A stretch of DNA of 25,078 bases from Spirochaetota bacterium (GTDB lineage: Bacteria > Spirochaetota > Spirochaetia > DSM-27196 > PWMO01). The notes beneath the pieces are model-generated. The model saw only the letters and a list, made by a program, of their open reading frames with translations, was not told the origin of the DNA and ran no database searches. The position numbers and the translations under genes were made by a program. The stretch covers positions 1 through 25,078 of the forward strand of contig JAAAOH010000105.1 of NCBI GenBank assembly GCA_009908925.1, in the 5' to 3' direction. This document shows, one piece after another, positions 14,369 to 22,434 of the stretch (positions are counted from its first letter, which is position 1; each line of letters starts with the position of its first letter).

Positions 14369-16606
14369 ATGGAACACACAGTCGGAAGCATCGCAGTAAT
14401 GACCAGTGGTGGCGACGCGCCGGGGATGAATCCCGCGGTGCGCTCGGTCGTTCGCTCCTCTCTCGACCTCGGCATCGAGACCTACGCGATCTACGAGGGC
14501 TACCACGGAATGGTGGAAGGCGGCGACTACATCCGCTCAATGAGCTGGGAGGACGTCGGCGGCATCCTGCACCAGGGCGGCACCGTCATCGGGACCGCGC
14601 GCTCGGACGAGTTTCGAACCCGTGAGGGACGGAGGAAGGCTGCGCTGAACCTCGTGCTGCGCGAAATAGACAGCCTCATCGTCATCGGAGGCGACGGGAG
14701 CCTCACCGGAGCCGATCTCTTCCGAAAGGAGTGGCCGGGCCTCCTCGACGAGCTCGTCGAGCGGGGTGATATCGAGCCCGACCGCGCCGAACGGCGATCT
14801 AACCTTCGCGTCGTCGGTCTCGTGGGATCGATCGACAACGACATGTTCGGGACCGACATGACGATCGGCGCGGACACCGCGCTGCATCGCATAACCGAGG
14901 CAATCGACTCTATAACGAGTACGGCCGCCAGCCATCAACGTGCGTTCATCATCGAGGTGATGGGGAGGAATTGCGGCTACCTTGCGCTCATGGCGTCGAT
15001 ATCCTCGGGAGCCGACTGGGTGCTGATTCCCGAGAGCCCGCCCGACATAGAGAACTGGGAGCAGCGCATGTGCGAGGTTCTCAATAAGGGGCGTGAGGTC
15101 GGGCGGCGCCACAGCATCGTCGTGGTGGCTGAAGGCGCCTGTGATCGTGACGGCAATCCAATCGAAACCGACTACGTGAAGACCGTCCTCAAGGAGCGGC
15201 TCGGCGCGGACACGCGGGTGACCATCCTCGGCCACGTACAGCGCGGGGGCGCACCAAGCGCGTACGATCGACTGCTCGGGTCGCTGCTCGGTCATGCGGC
15301 GGTGCAGGCAATCACCAAGGGAGAAGCCGATGAGGAGCCTCAGTTACTGGGGATCCGCCAGAATCGCGTGCAGCGCTCCTCACTGCTTGAAAACGTCGAG
15401 GCCACGCACTCTGTCGCCGACTTCATCGCCGAGAAGAACTACGAGAAGGCAATGGAATTGCGGGGAGGAAGCTTCAAGGACGCCTTCCGCACCCTGCGCA
15501 CGCTCATCCGTGCGAAGCCGCATGAGCCCGACCCGGAGCGCACGCGGCGTCGCATCGCGATACTGCACGCAGGGCCGCCGGCGCCGGGTATGAACACCGC
15601 GGTCAGGGCGGCAACCCGACTTGCCATCGATCAGGGGCACGAGGTCCTCGGCGTGCACAACGGTTTCCCCGGACTGCTCGAGGGGAGTGTGACCGAGCTC
15701 GGCTGGATGAGTGTTTCCGGTTTCGCATCTCGTGGCGGAGCGGAGCTCGGCACCAACCGCAACGTGCCCTCCCGAGAGCAACTGCCGGCCCTCGCCGAGC
15801 GCATTTCGGAACTCGGTATCGAGGGACTGCTCATGATCGGTGGATGGGCCGGCTATGAGGCCGCCTATCGCATCCATGAGGAGCGCCACACGTTGCCGGC
15901 CCTCGACATACCGGTTATCTGCGTGCCGGCCACCATCAACAATAATCTGCCGGGGTCCGAGCTCGCGGTGGGAGCAGACACGGCCCTCAACAACATCATG
16001 GATGCGGTGGACAAGATCAAACAGTCCGCGGTGGCCTCTCGCCGGGTGTTCGTGGTTGAGGTCATGGGCCGCCACTGCGGCTACCTCGCACTGATGAGTG
16101 GTATCGCCGGCGGCGCCGAGCGCGTCTATCTCCACGAAGAGGGAATCTCGCTGCGGGAATTGCAGGCGGACGTTCAGTTCCTCGTCGACGGCTTCGAGAG
16201 CGGGAAACGTCTTGGTCTCATGATCCGAAACGAGGCCGCGAACCGCTTCTACACCACCGACTTCATGCGCTCACTCTTTGAGGAGGAGAGCGAGGGTCTG
16301 TTTGACGCACGGCAGGCCATCCTCGGCCACCTGCAGAACGGCGGCGATCCTTCTCCCTTCGATCGTATTCAGGCAACACGCCTCGCAAGCCGTGGGCTCG
16401 CATACACGCTCGAGCAGATCGAGAGCGAGGGCGGCGAAAGCGCGTTCATGGGACTCGTCGAAGGGGCCATCCGATTCAACCCCATAGAACAGTTCCCCAA
16501 GATGATCGACGGGGACCTCCAGCGGCCGCTCGAGCAGTGGTGGCTGCAGCTGCGCGAGATTGCACGTCTTCTCGGGCAGCCCGCACCGCGACACGAGCTG
16601 GAGTAA
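14369..16606 (+). CDS. Tandem (eukaryote-like) 6-phosphofructokinase with degenerate C-terminal half
   Basis: A 745-residue protein with two fused phosphofructokinase domains. The N-terminal half (about 1-370) is catalytic: TSGGDAPGMN (12-21), GGDGS (107-111), and GSIDND (153-158), whose Asp156 is the general base. Gly at the two diagnostic sites indicates ATP rather than pyrophosphate. The C-terminal half (about 390-745) has GGWAGYEA where GGDGS should be and ATINNN (521-526) with Asn524 replacing the catalytic Asp. MGRHCGYLALMSG and LGHLQNGGDPSPFDR are kept. This is the layout of animal and fungal PFK-1, where the second half became an allosteric domain. It should phosphorylate fructose-6-phosphate in glycolysis. 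One dispersed motif copy (14626) encodes EGRR. The 3' neighbour is convergent. Confidence 0.93.
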   Translation: MEHTVGSIAVMTSGGDAPGMNPAVRSVVRSSLDLGIETYAIYEGYHGMVEGGDYIRSMSWEDVGGILHQGGTVIGTARSDEFRTREGRRKAALNLVLREIDSLIVIGGDGSLTGADLFRKEWPGLLDELVERGDIEPDRAERRSNLRVVGLVGSIDNDMFGTDMTIGADTALHRITEAIDSITSTAASHQRAFIIEVMGRNCGYLALMASISSGADWVLIPESPPDIENWEQRMCEVLNKGREVGRRHSIVVVAEGACDRDGNPIETDYVKTVLKERLGADTRVTILGHVQRGGAPSAYDRLLGSLLGHAAVQAITKGEADEEPQLLGIRQNRVQRSSLLENVEATHSVADFIAEKNYEKAMELRGGSFKDAFRTLRTLIRAKPHEPDPERTRRRIAILHAGPPAPGMNTAVRAATRLAIDQGHEVLGVHNGFPGLLEGSVTELGWMSVSGFASRGGAELGTNRNVPSREQLPALAERISELGIEGLLMIGGWAGYEAAYRIHEERHTLPALDIPVICVPATINNNLPGSELAVGADTALNNIMDAVDKIKQSAVASRRVFVVEVMGRHCGYLALMSGIAGGAERVYLHEEGISLRELQADVQFLVDGFESGKRLGLMIRNEAANRFYTTDFMRSLFEEESEGLFDARQAILGHLQNGGDPSPFDRIQATRLASRGLAYTLEQIESEGGESAFMGLVEGAIRFNPIEQFPKMIDGDLQRPLEQWWLQLREIARLLGQPAPRHELE

Positions 16607-16693
16607 GCTCGGGCCGCAGACGGGGCCGGGGACCGGCGCCCGCGGGCAGCAAACGGGGCCGGGAGCCGCAGGCCACGCGCCCGGCGCCCGCGC
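16607..16693. other. G+C-rich repeat-bearing spacer between convergent genes
   Basis: It holds a direct repeat of ACGGGGCCGGG and copies of CCGGCGCCCG at 16633 and 16681; a third copy at 16705 is inside the end of the desaturase gene. GGCGCC is palindromic, so several hairpins are possible, and a terminator-like role is likely though no T-tract is present. Confidence 0.5.
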
Positions 16694-18241
16694 TCACGCC
16701 GAAACCGGCGCCCGACCTTCGGTGATCGTTGCGCTGCCCCCCTGGTCCTCGACGATGCGCTGCGCCGCCATGATGCCCGAAATCGTGCTCATGGTCGTGC
16801 CGGTGCCCGGCACCGTGTAGTGGCCGCAGTAGTAGAGGTTATTCAGCTTCTTCGACCGGTTCGCAGGGCGGAACCAGGCTGTCTGCAGAAGGGTTTGCCC
16901 GAGCCCGAAGGCGGTGCCGCGATAGGCATTGTAATCGCTGCGGAAATCGTTGATCGAATAGCTGCGGCGGAAGACGACGTGGTCACGCAGGGCCGCGCCG
17001 GTGCGTGCCTCCATGCGGTCCATGACCATGTCGAAGTAGCGCTCGCGCCGCTCGGGCGTGTCTTCGAGGCCCGGGGCGACGGGCACGAGGATGTAGACCG
17101 CTTCCTGTCCGGCCGGTGCGACGGCGGGATCACTCATCGAGGGAACGTGAAGGTAGAACAGGGGGTCCTCGATCCATCGCGGGTTCTTGTACACCGCGTC
17201 GAAATGCGTGTCCCAATCAGCATCAAAGAAGAACGTATGGTGCGTGAGCTCGGGAATGCGCTTGTCGAAGCCCACGTAGAAGTTAAGCACCGCAGGTGAG
17301 AGCGCCTTCCGGTTCCACCGTTTCGCCGTGAAGGACCGATCGCGATCATCGAGAAGTTCGAGCTCCACGTGGGGGTAGTCGGCGTTCGCCACGACAACAT
17401 CCGCGGTAATCTCATCGGTATCACAGTCATTTCGGCACTCTATGCGCGAAACGCGCCCGCCGGAACTTCGCAACGCGGTGACCTCCGTCCCCAGGCGGAA
17501 CTCGACGCCGAGACGCTCGCACACCGACCGCATCGCCTGCGCCACTCCGCTGAAGCCGCCGTCGGGGTACCAGGTACCCAGCACGAAGTCCACGTAGTTC
17601 ATCAGCGTATAGACTGCCGGTGTCGTCTTCGCGGAGCTTCCCAGGAAGACGACGGGGAACTCGAGAATCTTTCGCAGGTAGGGATGGGAGAAGTTTCGGT
17701 GCACCAGCCCGGCGTAGCTGCGATGAATGTCGAGGGCCCCCGCATTCGATACGCTCGTCATGTTCACGAAGTCGAAGAGCGAGCGATAGTTCTTGTAGAT
17801 GAAGTGCGTCATCGCGAGCGTGTATTTGTGCTCGGCGTCGGCGAGGTAGCGTTTGAGCTTCGCCCCGGCCCCGGCCTCATAGCGTTCGAACACGCTCGCC
17901 GCCGCGTCGAGATCAGCCGGTACATCCACGACGTTCTCACGCTCGCGCGGCTCGGTGTCGCCATAATAGACGCGATAGCTCGGGTCGACGCGGGTGAGGC
18001 CATAGAAGTCCCGCCGATCGAATCCGAGGTCGGCAAACCACCTGTCGTGCTCGCCGGGCATCCAGTACCAGCTCGGCCCCATATCGAAACGGAAGCCATC
18101 GGTTTCCAGCACCTGGGCTCGACCGCCGACCCACTCGTTTCGCTCGAGGACCGTTACCCGATACCCCGCCTTTGCAAGATGGGCAGCCGCGGAGAGTCCG
18201 CCGAAGCCCGCACCGATCACAACCGCATGTTGGACAGACAT
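16694..18241 (-). CDS. Phytoene desaturase-type FAD oxidoreductase (CrtI family)
   Basis: A 515-residue flavoprotein of the carotenoid desaturase/isomerase family. The N-terminal FAD-binding motif is VVIGAGFGGLSAAAHLAKAG with the following acidic VLERN and GGRA, then the family-typical DMGPSWYWMP. The C-terminus LYYCGHYTVPGTGTTMSTISG is the CrtI signature closing the FAD site. Such enzymes desaturate phytoene or related C30/C40 polyenes at the membrane. The start at 18241 (MSVQHAVV) has GGAG 4 nt upstream. No phytoene synthase or other carotenoid gene is in the window, so the substrate is open; a methoxyneurosporene- or diapophytoene-type role is possible. The 17482 copy of the dispersed motif encodes LGTEV, which could be ordinary sequence. 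It begins 35 nt after the S-component gene and is probably co-transcribed with it. Confidence 0.87.
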   Translation of the reverse strand: MSVQHAVVIGAGFGGLSAAAHLAKAGYRVTVLERNEWVGGRAQVLETDGFRFDMGPSWYWMPGEHDRWFADLGFDRRDFYGLTRVDPSYRVYYGDTEPRERENVVDVPADLDAAASVFERYEAGAGAKLKRYLADAEHKYTLAMTHFIYKNYRSLFDFVNMTSVSNAGALDIHRSYAGLVHRNFSHPYLRKILEFPVVFLGSSAKTTPAVYTLMNYVDFVLGTWYPDGGFSGVAQAMRSVCERLGVEFRLGTEVTALRSSGGRVSRIECRNDCDTDEITADVVVANADYPHVELELLDDRDRSFTAKRWNRKALSPAVLNFYVGFDKRIPELTHHTFFFDADWDTHFDAVYKNPRWIEDPLFYLHVPSMSDPAVAPAGQEAVYILVPVAPGLEDTPERRERYFDMVMDRMEARTGAALRDHVVFRRSYSINDFRSDYNAYRGTAFGLGQTLLQTAWFRPANRSKKLNNLYYCGHYTVPGTGTTMSTISGIMAAQRIVEDQGGSATITEGRAPVSA

Positions 18242-18276
18242 TTCGCTCCAAAGCGTACCGCCGGCGGTCGGGGTAG

Positions 18277-18882
18277 TCAATCGTCGGCGTGCACGAAAAC
18301 TGCACGATAGGCGTAAAACGCTACAAGTACGGAGATCGCCTTGTCCACGAGATTCACCGGTACGCGTGCGAGAAAGGCCGCCCAGAACATCGGTTTTCCC
18401 GTGAGCAGAAGCCCCATCGATATGTAGTCTACTGCGATACCGGTTGCCCCTCCGAATACGAACAGTGCCACCAGCGTGCCGAGAAAGGCGTTGGAGAGCG
18501 TGAGGGCGAGCGTGGCTATCACGATGTGGGCGCCGTTTCGGAACAGGCCCCGGGAGGCGAGCACCCCCATGATGACGCCGCTCGCGGCATTGACGATGCC
18601 GAACTGCCAGTTTGTTCCCGTTAAACCGAAGATGAGCTCCTGGAAGAGGTTCGAGCCGATGCCCGTGATTGCCCCCACGACCGGTCCGAAGATGACCGCA
18701 GCCACGAGAGTGAAAATGGTGTCAAGAAAAAGCGGGATGGATAGCGTGGTGTTCACCCAGCTCGTGAGCCCGTTGAGCAGGATCGCCGCGAGAACGGCCG
18801 GTCCGACGACAGCCGGAGAACGTTCGAGCACCCGGGCGCGCAGCATAATCACCGACGAATCCGTGCGTTGCATCGTTTGCAT
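18277..18882 (-). CDS. ECF-type transporter S component-like membrane protein
   Basis: A 201-residue protein with about six hydrophobic segments. The block SIPLFLDTIFTLVAAVIFGPVVGAITGIGSNL resembles the substrate-specific S components of energy-coupling-factor vitamin importers, with further helices around NAASGVIMGVLASRG, LALTLSNAFLGTLVALFVFGG and FLARVPVNLVDKAISVLVAFYAY. The last helix is followed directly by the stop. No ATPase or T component is adjacent, so it would share a group II ECF module or act as a stand-alone membrane sensor. It is divergent from the histidine kinase with only 32 nt between start codons. The start is uncertain among ATGs at 18882, 18873 and 18846. The ligand is unknown. 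Confidence 0.72.
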   Translation of the reverse strand: MQTMQRTDSSVIMLRARVLERSPAVVGPAVLAAILLNGLTSWVNTTLSIPLFLDTIFTLVAAVIFGPVVGAITGIGSNLFQELIFGLTGTNWQFGIVNAASGVIMGVLASRGLFRNGAHIVIATLALTLSNAFLGTLVALFVFGGATGIAVDYISMGLLLTGKPMFWAAFLARVPVNLVDKAISVLVAFYAYRAVFVHADD

Positions 18883-18914
18883 TCAGCGTATACCGTACCG
18901 ACGGAGAGCGCAAC

Positions 18915-20147
18915 ATGAAACGAGGTCGAACATCCGGGCAGTTGGGCGCGGGTATCCGAACACTCGGCCGGGAGCGGGGCCACGCGGTTGCCCTGATCGG
19001 AGTGTTCGTCGCACTGGGAATGTTCCTGTTTCTGTTCGTCGAGCTCGTGCGGGCGGATCAACTCGCCATGAAGACCGCCCGGGAAATCGCGCGGATCGAT
19101 GCGAGGTGGAACCGCCTCCAGGTCGAAGTACTCGCCACCGAGCCGGGCAGCCACCGTGCGACATCGGTCTTCACATTCAGAGTCTGGGCCATGGCCGTGC
19201 TCGAGGAGTCCCGACTCGCATCGCTCGCCACGACGACTCCCGAGGTCGAGGATTTCGTATCGGGGCTGGAGAGCGAGATCCGTGCGCTCACCCCCGAGCG
19301 AGTAGCGGCAGCGGCGTCCGAGCCGTACAAGCAGAGTTCCATGGACCGGCTCATCGTATCACTGCAGGCATGGTTACAGTCGTTCACCGCCGGCCAGACG
19401 CGCGCCTTTCAGATCCTGCTCTTTCTCTACGGCGCCGTCCTCCTCGGTGCCGTCGGCATTTCGGTTGCGTTCGCACGGGATCTGTGGTCCTCCCAACGAC
19501 AAAGTGCGGAGAGCAGGCTTCTCGCTCAGCGCTACATCCGCATCCGCGAGGATGAGAGAAGCCGCATCGCCGTAGAGTTACACGACGACGCAGCACAGTC
19601 GGTAGCCGGCGCCGCCCTTGTTGCGTCCCGCCTTGCCGAAGAGATCGGAGACCACCCCCATCTCTCTCGCCTCAGACACGCCATCGACAGCAGTCTTTCG
19701 ACGATTCGGAACCTCTCGAGAGATCTCGGCGGCACGCGGTTGCAGGGTCTGTCTCTTGACAGAGCGCTCGATCAATTACTCGCCGAACAGGCGGATGGGA
19801 TGGAATCCGAGGCCTCGTACGATGGACTTGCGGATGCCCTCGTCTCCGACGAGCAGAAACTGCACATCTATCGCATCGTGCAGGAGTGCATCACCAACAC
19901 CCTCAGACATGCACGCGCAGCGCGCATACGCCTTCGAGTCGTGTACTCCTATCCGGACATGATGCTGCGCTACACCGACGACGGTGTCGGTTTTCATCCT
20001 TCCCGGATGGATACCGACCGACCGCACCTCGGCCTTCGCAGCATAACCGAGCGCGCACGCATGCTCGGCGGCGAGCTTGCCGTGGAATCGAAGCCACGCG
20101 CGGGAACGACAATCACGGTGGTCATCCCGCTCCACCGGGCGTCCTGA
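18915..20147 (+). CDS. Sensor histidine kinase, NarX/DegS (HisKA_3) family, orphan
   Basis: A 410-residue membrane sensor kinase. Two transmembrane helices (about 23-45 and 164-187) bracket a 118-residue extracytoplasmic helical sensor region. The dimerisation/phosphoacceptor motif is DERSRIAVELHDDAAQSVAG with His223. The ATPase domain shows the N-box QECITNTLRHA, DDGVGF and GLRSITERARMLGGEL, then a Thr/Ile-rich end. HisKA_3 kinases usually phosphorylate NarL-type response regulators, yet no regulator gene is nearby. GGAG lies 8 nt before the ATG at 18915. The divergent S component suggests a functional link, perhaps sensing a transported ligand, but this is only positional. Confidence 0.88.
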   Translation: MKRGRTSGQLGAGIRTLGRERGHAVALIGVFVALGMFLFLFVELVRADQLAMKTAREIARIDARWNRLQVEVLATEPGSHRATSVFTFRVWAMAVLEESRLASLATTTPEVEDFVSGLESEIRALTPERVAAAASEPYKQSSMDRLIVSLQAWLQSFTAGQTRAFQILLFLYGAVLLGAVGISVAFARDLWSSQRQSAESRLLAQRYIRIREDERSRIAVELHDDAAQSVAGAALVASRLAEEIGDHPHLSRLRHAIDSSLSTIRNLSRDLGGTRLQGLSLDRALDQLLAEQADGMESEASYDGLADALVSDEQKLHIYRIVQECITNTLRHARAARIRLRVVYSYPDMMLRYTDDGVGFHPSRMDTDRPHLGLRSITERARMLGGELAVESKPRAGTTITVVIPLHRAS

Positions 20148-20168
20148 GGGTTCGCGGTGGGCGCCCGC

Positions 20169-20245
20169 GAGCCGGGGGCCGAGAACGCGGCCGCGGCCCC
20201 GAGCGGGCCCCGGGGCCCGGGGTTCCGTGCACGCCCCCGGGGCTC
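20169..20245. terminator. Dense palindromic G+C block between convergent genes
   Basis: CGGGCCCCGGGGCCCG (20204-20219) is a perfect 16-bp palindrome. It is nested in a longer imperfect inverted repeat: GAGCCGGGGGC (20169-20179) against GCCCCCGGGGCTC (20233-20245). It separates the kinase and AcuI stops and may terminate both strands without a T-tract. Confidence 0.45.
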
Positions 20246-21250
20246 TCAGCTCGCCGCGACGCGAACGAGCAGCCTGCCCTGCACGCCGCCTTCGAGCATC
20301 CGGACGATCCATTCCTCCGTCCCCGGAAGGTCGGTCTCGTTGAGCATCGACTCGAGGGCCTCGTGTACCGACCAGCGCCCTGCAAGTCGTTTCCAGATCG
20401 CGCGCCGGCGGTCCTCCGCGATCCACGCGGAGTCGACGCCCACGAGGCGCACGCCGCGCAGAATGAAGGGGTAGACGGTAAGTGGCAGGTCACCGGATGC
20501 CGCGTTTCCGCAGGCGGTGACGACCCCGCCGTGGGCGGTGGCGCGGACAGCCGTTGCGAGGATAGGGCCACCTACGGTATCAATGACGCCGGCCCAGCGG
20601 CTCTTGAGAAGAGGCCGCGAGGACCCATCGACCGCCTCGTCGCGCGAGATGACCTCGGCAGCTCCGAAACCGCGCAGCCGTTCGGCTGCTTCCTGCTTAC
20701 CACTGACCGCAGTAACCGAGTATCCGAGCTTCGCGAGAATGGCCGTGGCGATACTCCCCACGCCGCCGCTCGCGCCGGTGACGAGCACCTGTCCCGCTTC
20801 GGGGGACACGTCGTTCTCCTCGAGTTCGAGGATCGATTGGGCCGCGGTGAATCCGGCGGTCCCGTAGGCGGCGGCAGTGCGCATGCTCAGGCCTGTCGGC
20901 AGCGGCATAACCCAGTCCGCCGGCACCCGGATACGCTCGCTGAAGCCGCCCCAGACGTTGGCGCCGAGGTCGTGAGCATGGACCACCACCTCCGTCCCCG
21001 GCGCGAGCGTACCGCTGTCGTCCTGTTCTACGATGCCCACCGCGTCGATGCCGGGTGTATGCGGATAGTTCCGCGTCACGCCGCGGTTTCCGGTGGCCGA
21101 GAGCGCATCCTTGTAGTTGAGCGAGGAGTAATAGACCCGAACAACGACGTCCCCGGCCGGAAGCTCATCGAGACGACAGTCCTCGACCTCTCGGACGAAT
21201 GCGCCGCCCTCTTCTCTCACGCGAAGCGCACGAAAGCTGTTTGTGTCCAT
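20246..21250 (-). CDS. acuI: AcuI/YhdH-type NADPH-dependent acryloyl-CoA reductase-like oxidoreductase
   Basis: A 334-residue zinc-independent medium-chain reductase of the YhdH/AcuI group. It matches E. coli YhdH closely in SSLNYKDALSATGN, PGIDAVGIVE, NVWGGFSERIRVPADW, GTAGFTAAQSILELE, the nucleotide-binding VTGASGGVGSIA, VSGK, and IDTVGG...HGGVVTACGNAAS. AcuI enzymes reduce acryloyl-CoA to propionyl-CoA with NADPH, or detoxify reactive enoyl compounds. The ATG at 21250 has no clear ribosome binding site. Two dispersed motif copies (20313 and 20989) are in frame as GTEE and GTEV. The gene is convergent with the histidine kinase and divergent from the superoxide reductase. Symbol by family resemblance only. 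Confidence 0.85.
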   Translation of the reverse strand: MDTNSFRALRVREEGGAFVREVEDCRLDELPAGDVVVRVYYSSLNYKDALSATGNRGVTRNYPHTPGIDAVGIVEQDDSGTLAPGTEVVVHAHDLGANVWGGFSERIRVPADWVMPLPTGLSMRTAAAYGTAGFTAAQSILELEENDVSPEAGQVLVTGASGGVGSIATAILAKLGYSVTAVSGKQEAAERLRGFGAAEVISRDEAVDGSSRPLLKSRWAGVIDTVGGPILATAVRATAHGGVVTACGNAASGDLPLTVYPFILRGVRLVGVDSAWIAEDRRRAIWKRLAGRWSVHEALESMLNETDLPGTEEWIVRMLEGGVQGRLLVRVAAS

Positions 21251-21293
21251 GGAAACATCGTAGCGCCGAGGGCACTGCCTCGCCTACCCGTCA

Positions 21294-21321
21294 TTGACAG
21301 CTGGTCGTGAACCGCTATAAT
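21294..21321 (+). promoter_or_regulatory. Strong sigma-70 promoter of the superoxide reductase gene
   Basis: TTGACA (21294-21299) and TATAAT (21316-21321) are both perfect consensus hexamers, with a 16-nt spacer. The start near 21328 gives a leader of about 50 nt carrying AAGGAG. It is the best sigma-70 promoter in the window and predicts high constitutive expression. Confidence 0.88.
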
Positions 21322-21378
21322 GGAGGTAAGCATTACATCTCAGATGCGTGCGAAAACTCACTCAAGGAGTAGTCCAAT

Positions 21379-21774
21379 ATGGCTCAATTTGGCGAACTGT
21401 TCCAGGAAGCAGACTGGAAGAAAGAAAAACATGTACCGGTCATCGAAGCGCCGGATTCGGTAGCAGCAGGCGAGAAGGTCACCGTAACCGCGAAGGTCGG
21501 CGCCGAAATCGCCCACCCCAACACCACCGAGCATCATATCCGCTGGATCGCCCTGCACTTCAAGCCGGATGACGATAAGTTCTCCTATCAGCTCTCACAG
21601 TCGGACTTCACGGCCCACGGCGAGGCGGTCAAAGGACCGAACGAAGGCCCCGCATACACCGAGCCCGCCACGCAGGCCACCGTCATGCTGAAGTCTTCGG
21701 GCATGCTGTACGCGACGAGCTACTGCAACATCCACGGACTGTGGGAGAGCCAGAAGCGGATCACCGTGAGCTGA
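21379..21774 (+). CDS. Superoxide reductase (neelaredoxin, class II)
   Basis: A 131-residue cytoplasmic enzyme that reduces superoxide to hydrogen peroxide using a mononuclear Fe(His4Cys) centre. All ligands are visible: His18 in EKHVP, His46 and His52 in HPNTTEHHIRWI, and Cys116 and His119 in CNIHGLW. The rubredoxin-like N-terminal desulforedoxin domain of class I/III enzymes is absent, so it is the class II type. AAGGAG sits 9 nt before the ATG. The gene is single, with its own strong promoter and a terminator behind it. It fits an anaerobe or microaerophile facing oxygen. The electron donor (rubredoxin) is not encoded here. Confidence 0.95.
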   Translation: MAQFGELFQEADWKKEKHVPVIEAPDSVAAGEKVTVTAKVGAEIAHPNTTEHHIRWIALHFKPDDDKFSYQLSQSDFTAHGEAVKGPNEGPAYTEPATQATVMLKSSGMLYATSYCNIHGLWESQKRITVS

Positions 21775-21822
21775 GCGAAATCATAGTACCGCTTCGTGCA
21801 ACCAGGGCGTCTCGGGCGCCGT

Positions 21823-21864
21823 CGCACACGAGGTCGCAGGCCACCGGTCGTGCGGCCTTTTTTT
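21823..21864 (+). terminator. Intrinsic terminator after superoxide reductase
   Basis: An imperfect G+C-rich hairpin (arms around CGCACACGAGGT and ACCGGTCGTGCG, or the shorter AGGCC/GGCCT pair) ends in seven T at 21858-21864. It isolates superoxide reductase from guanine deaminase. Confidence 0.75.
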
Positions 21865-21922
21865 GTGCCGTCGGCTTGATACCGCCCCGCTTCTGTGCAA
21901 TCCTCGCACTCGGAACGAGACG

Positions 21923-22387
21923 ATGAATGAGTTCATGCAGGCAGCAATCGAGGAAGCAGAACACGCGGTGGCCACTGCCCGGGGTGGTCCGTTCGGCGCC
22001 GTGGTGGTGCACGAAGGCCACATCGTCGGCCGCGGCCACAACACGGTCGTAGACACCAGGGATCCCACCGCCCACGCAGAGGTGAATGCCATTCGCGAGG
22101 CTTCACGCGTCCTCGACCGCTTCGACCTTTCCGACTGCGAGCTCTATACCACCTGTGAACCCTGTCCCATGTGCTACGCAGCCGCCTACTGGGCCCGGAT
22201 CCCACGGATCTACCGGGGCGCCACCAAGGAAGACGCGGCCGGGATCGGCTTCGACGACAAGGCGATGTATGATGATCTTGCCCGTCCGACCGAAGACCGG
22301 GAGATTCAGCTCGTCGAGCTCGACCGCGAGGCATGTCTCGAGCCCTTCCGCTTCTGGGAATCGAAGCCGGATCGGGTACCGTACTGA
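21923..22387 (+). CDS. guaD: Guanine deaminase (cytidine-deaminase-fold)
   Basis: A 154-residue zinc deaminase converting guanine to xanthine and ammonia. The zinc site is complete: His51 and the catalytic Glu53 in TAHAEVNAIR, and Cys81 and Cys84 in CEPCPMC. The region around YRGATKEDAAGIGFDDKAMYDDL and the aromatic end FRFWESKPDRVPY follow B. subtilis GuaD more closely than TadA. Length matches GuaD. The start at 21923 (MNEFMQ) is chosen by homology; the only Shine-Dalgarno hint is the weak GAG in GGAACGAGACG. It lies 148 nt after superoxide reductase behind a terminator, so it needs its own promoter, which I cannot identify. Confidence 0.88.
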   Translation: MNEFMQAAIEEAEHAVATARGGPFGAVVVHEGHIVGRGHNTVVDTRDPTAHAEVNAIREASRVLDRFDLSDCELYTTCEPCPMCYAAAYWARIPRIYRGATKEDAAGIGFDDKAMYDDLARPTEDREIQLVELDREACLEPFRFWESKPDRVPY

Positions 22388-22392
22388 CAGAG

Positions 22393-22408
22393 AAAACGGC
22401 GTTCGCCG
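22393..22408 (-). terminator. Short candidate terminator of the DUF4932-like gene
   Basis: The minus strand reads CGGCGAACGCCG, a 4-5 bp stem, followed by TTTT. It lies 27 nt beyond the stop of the DUF4932-like gene, between convergent genes. The stem is short, so confidence is moderate. Confidence 0.45.
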
Positions 22409-22434
22409 AGGCGCAGGGGTGATCGCCACCGATG

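Noticed and set aside
13280..14506. 408-codon minus-strand frame opposite the DMT exporter
   Set aside because: Gly/Asp/Arg-rich shadow of the exporter, running through the pfk promoter and start.
19886..21310. 474-codon plus-strand frame across the kinase end and AcuI
   Set aside because: It runs through the palindromic spacer and opposite a clear AcuI gene; composition is not protein-like.
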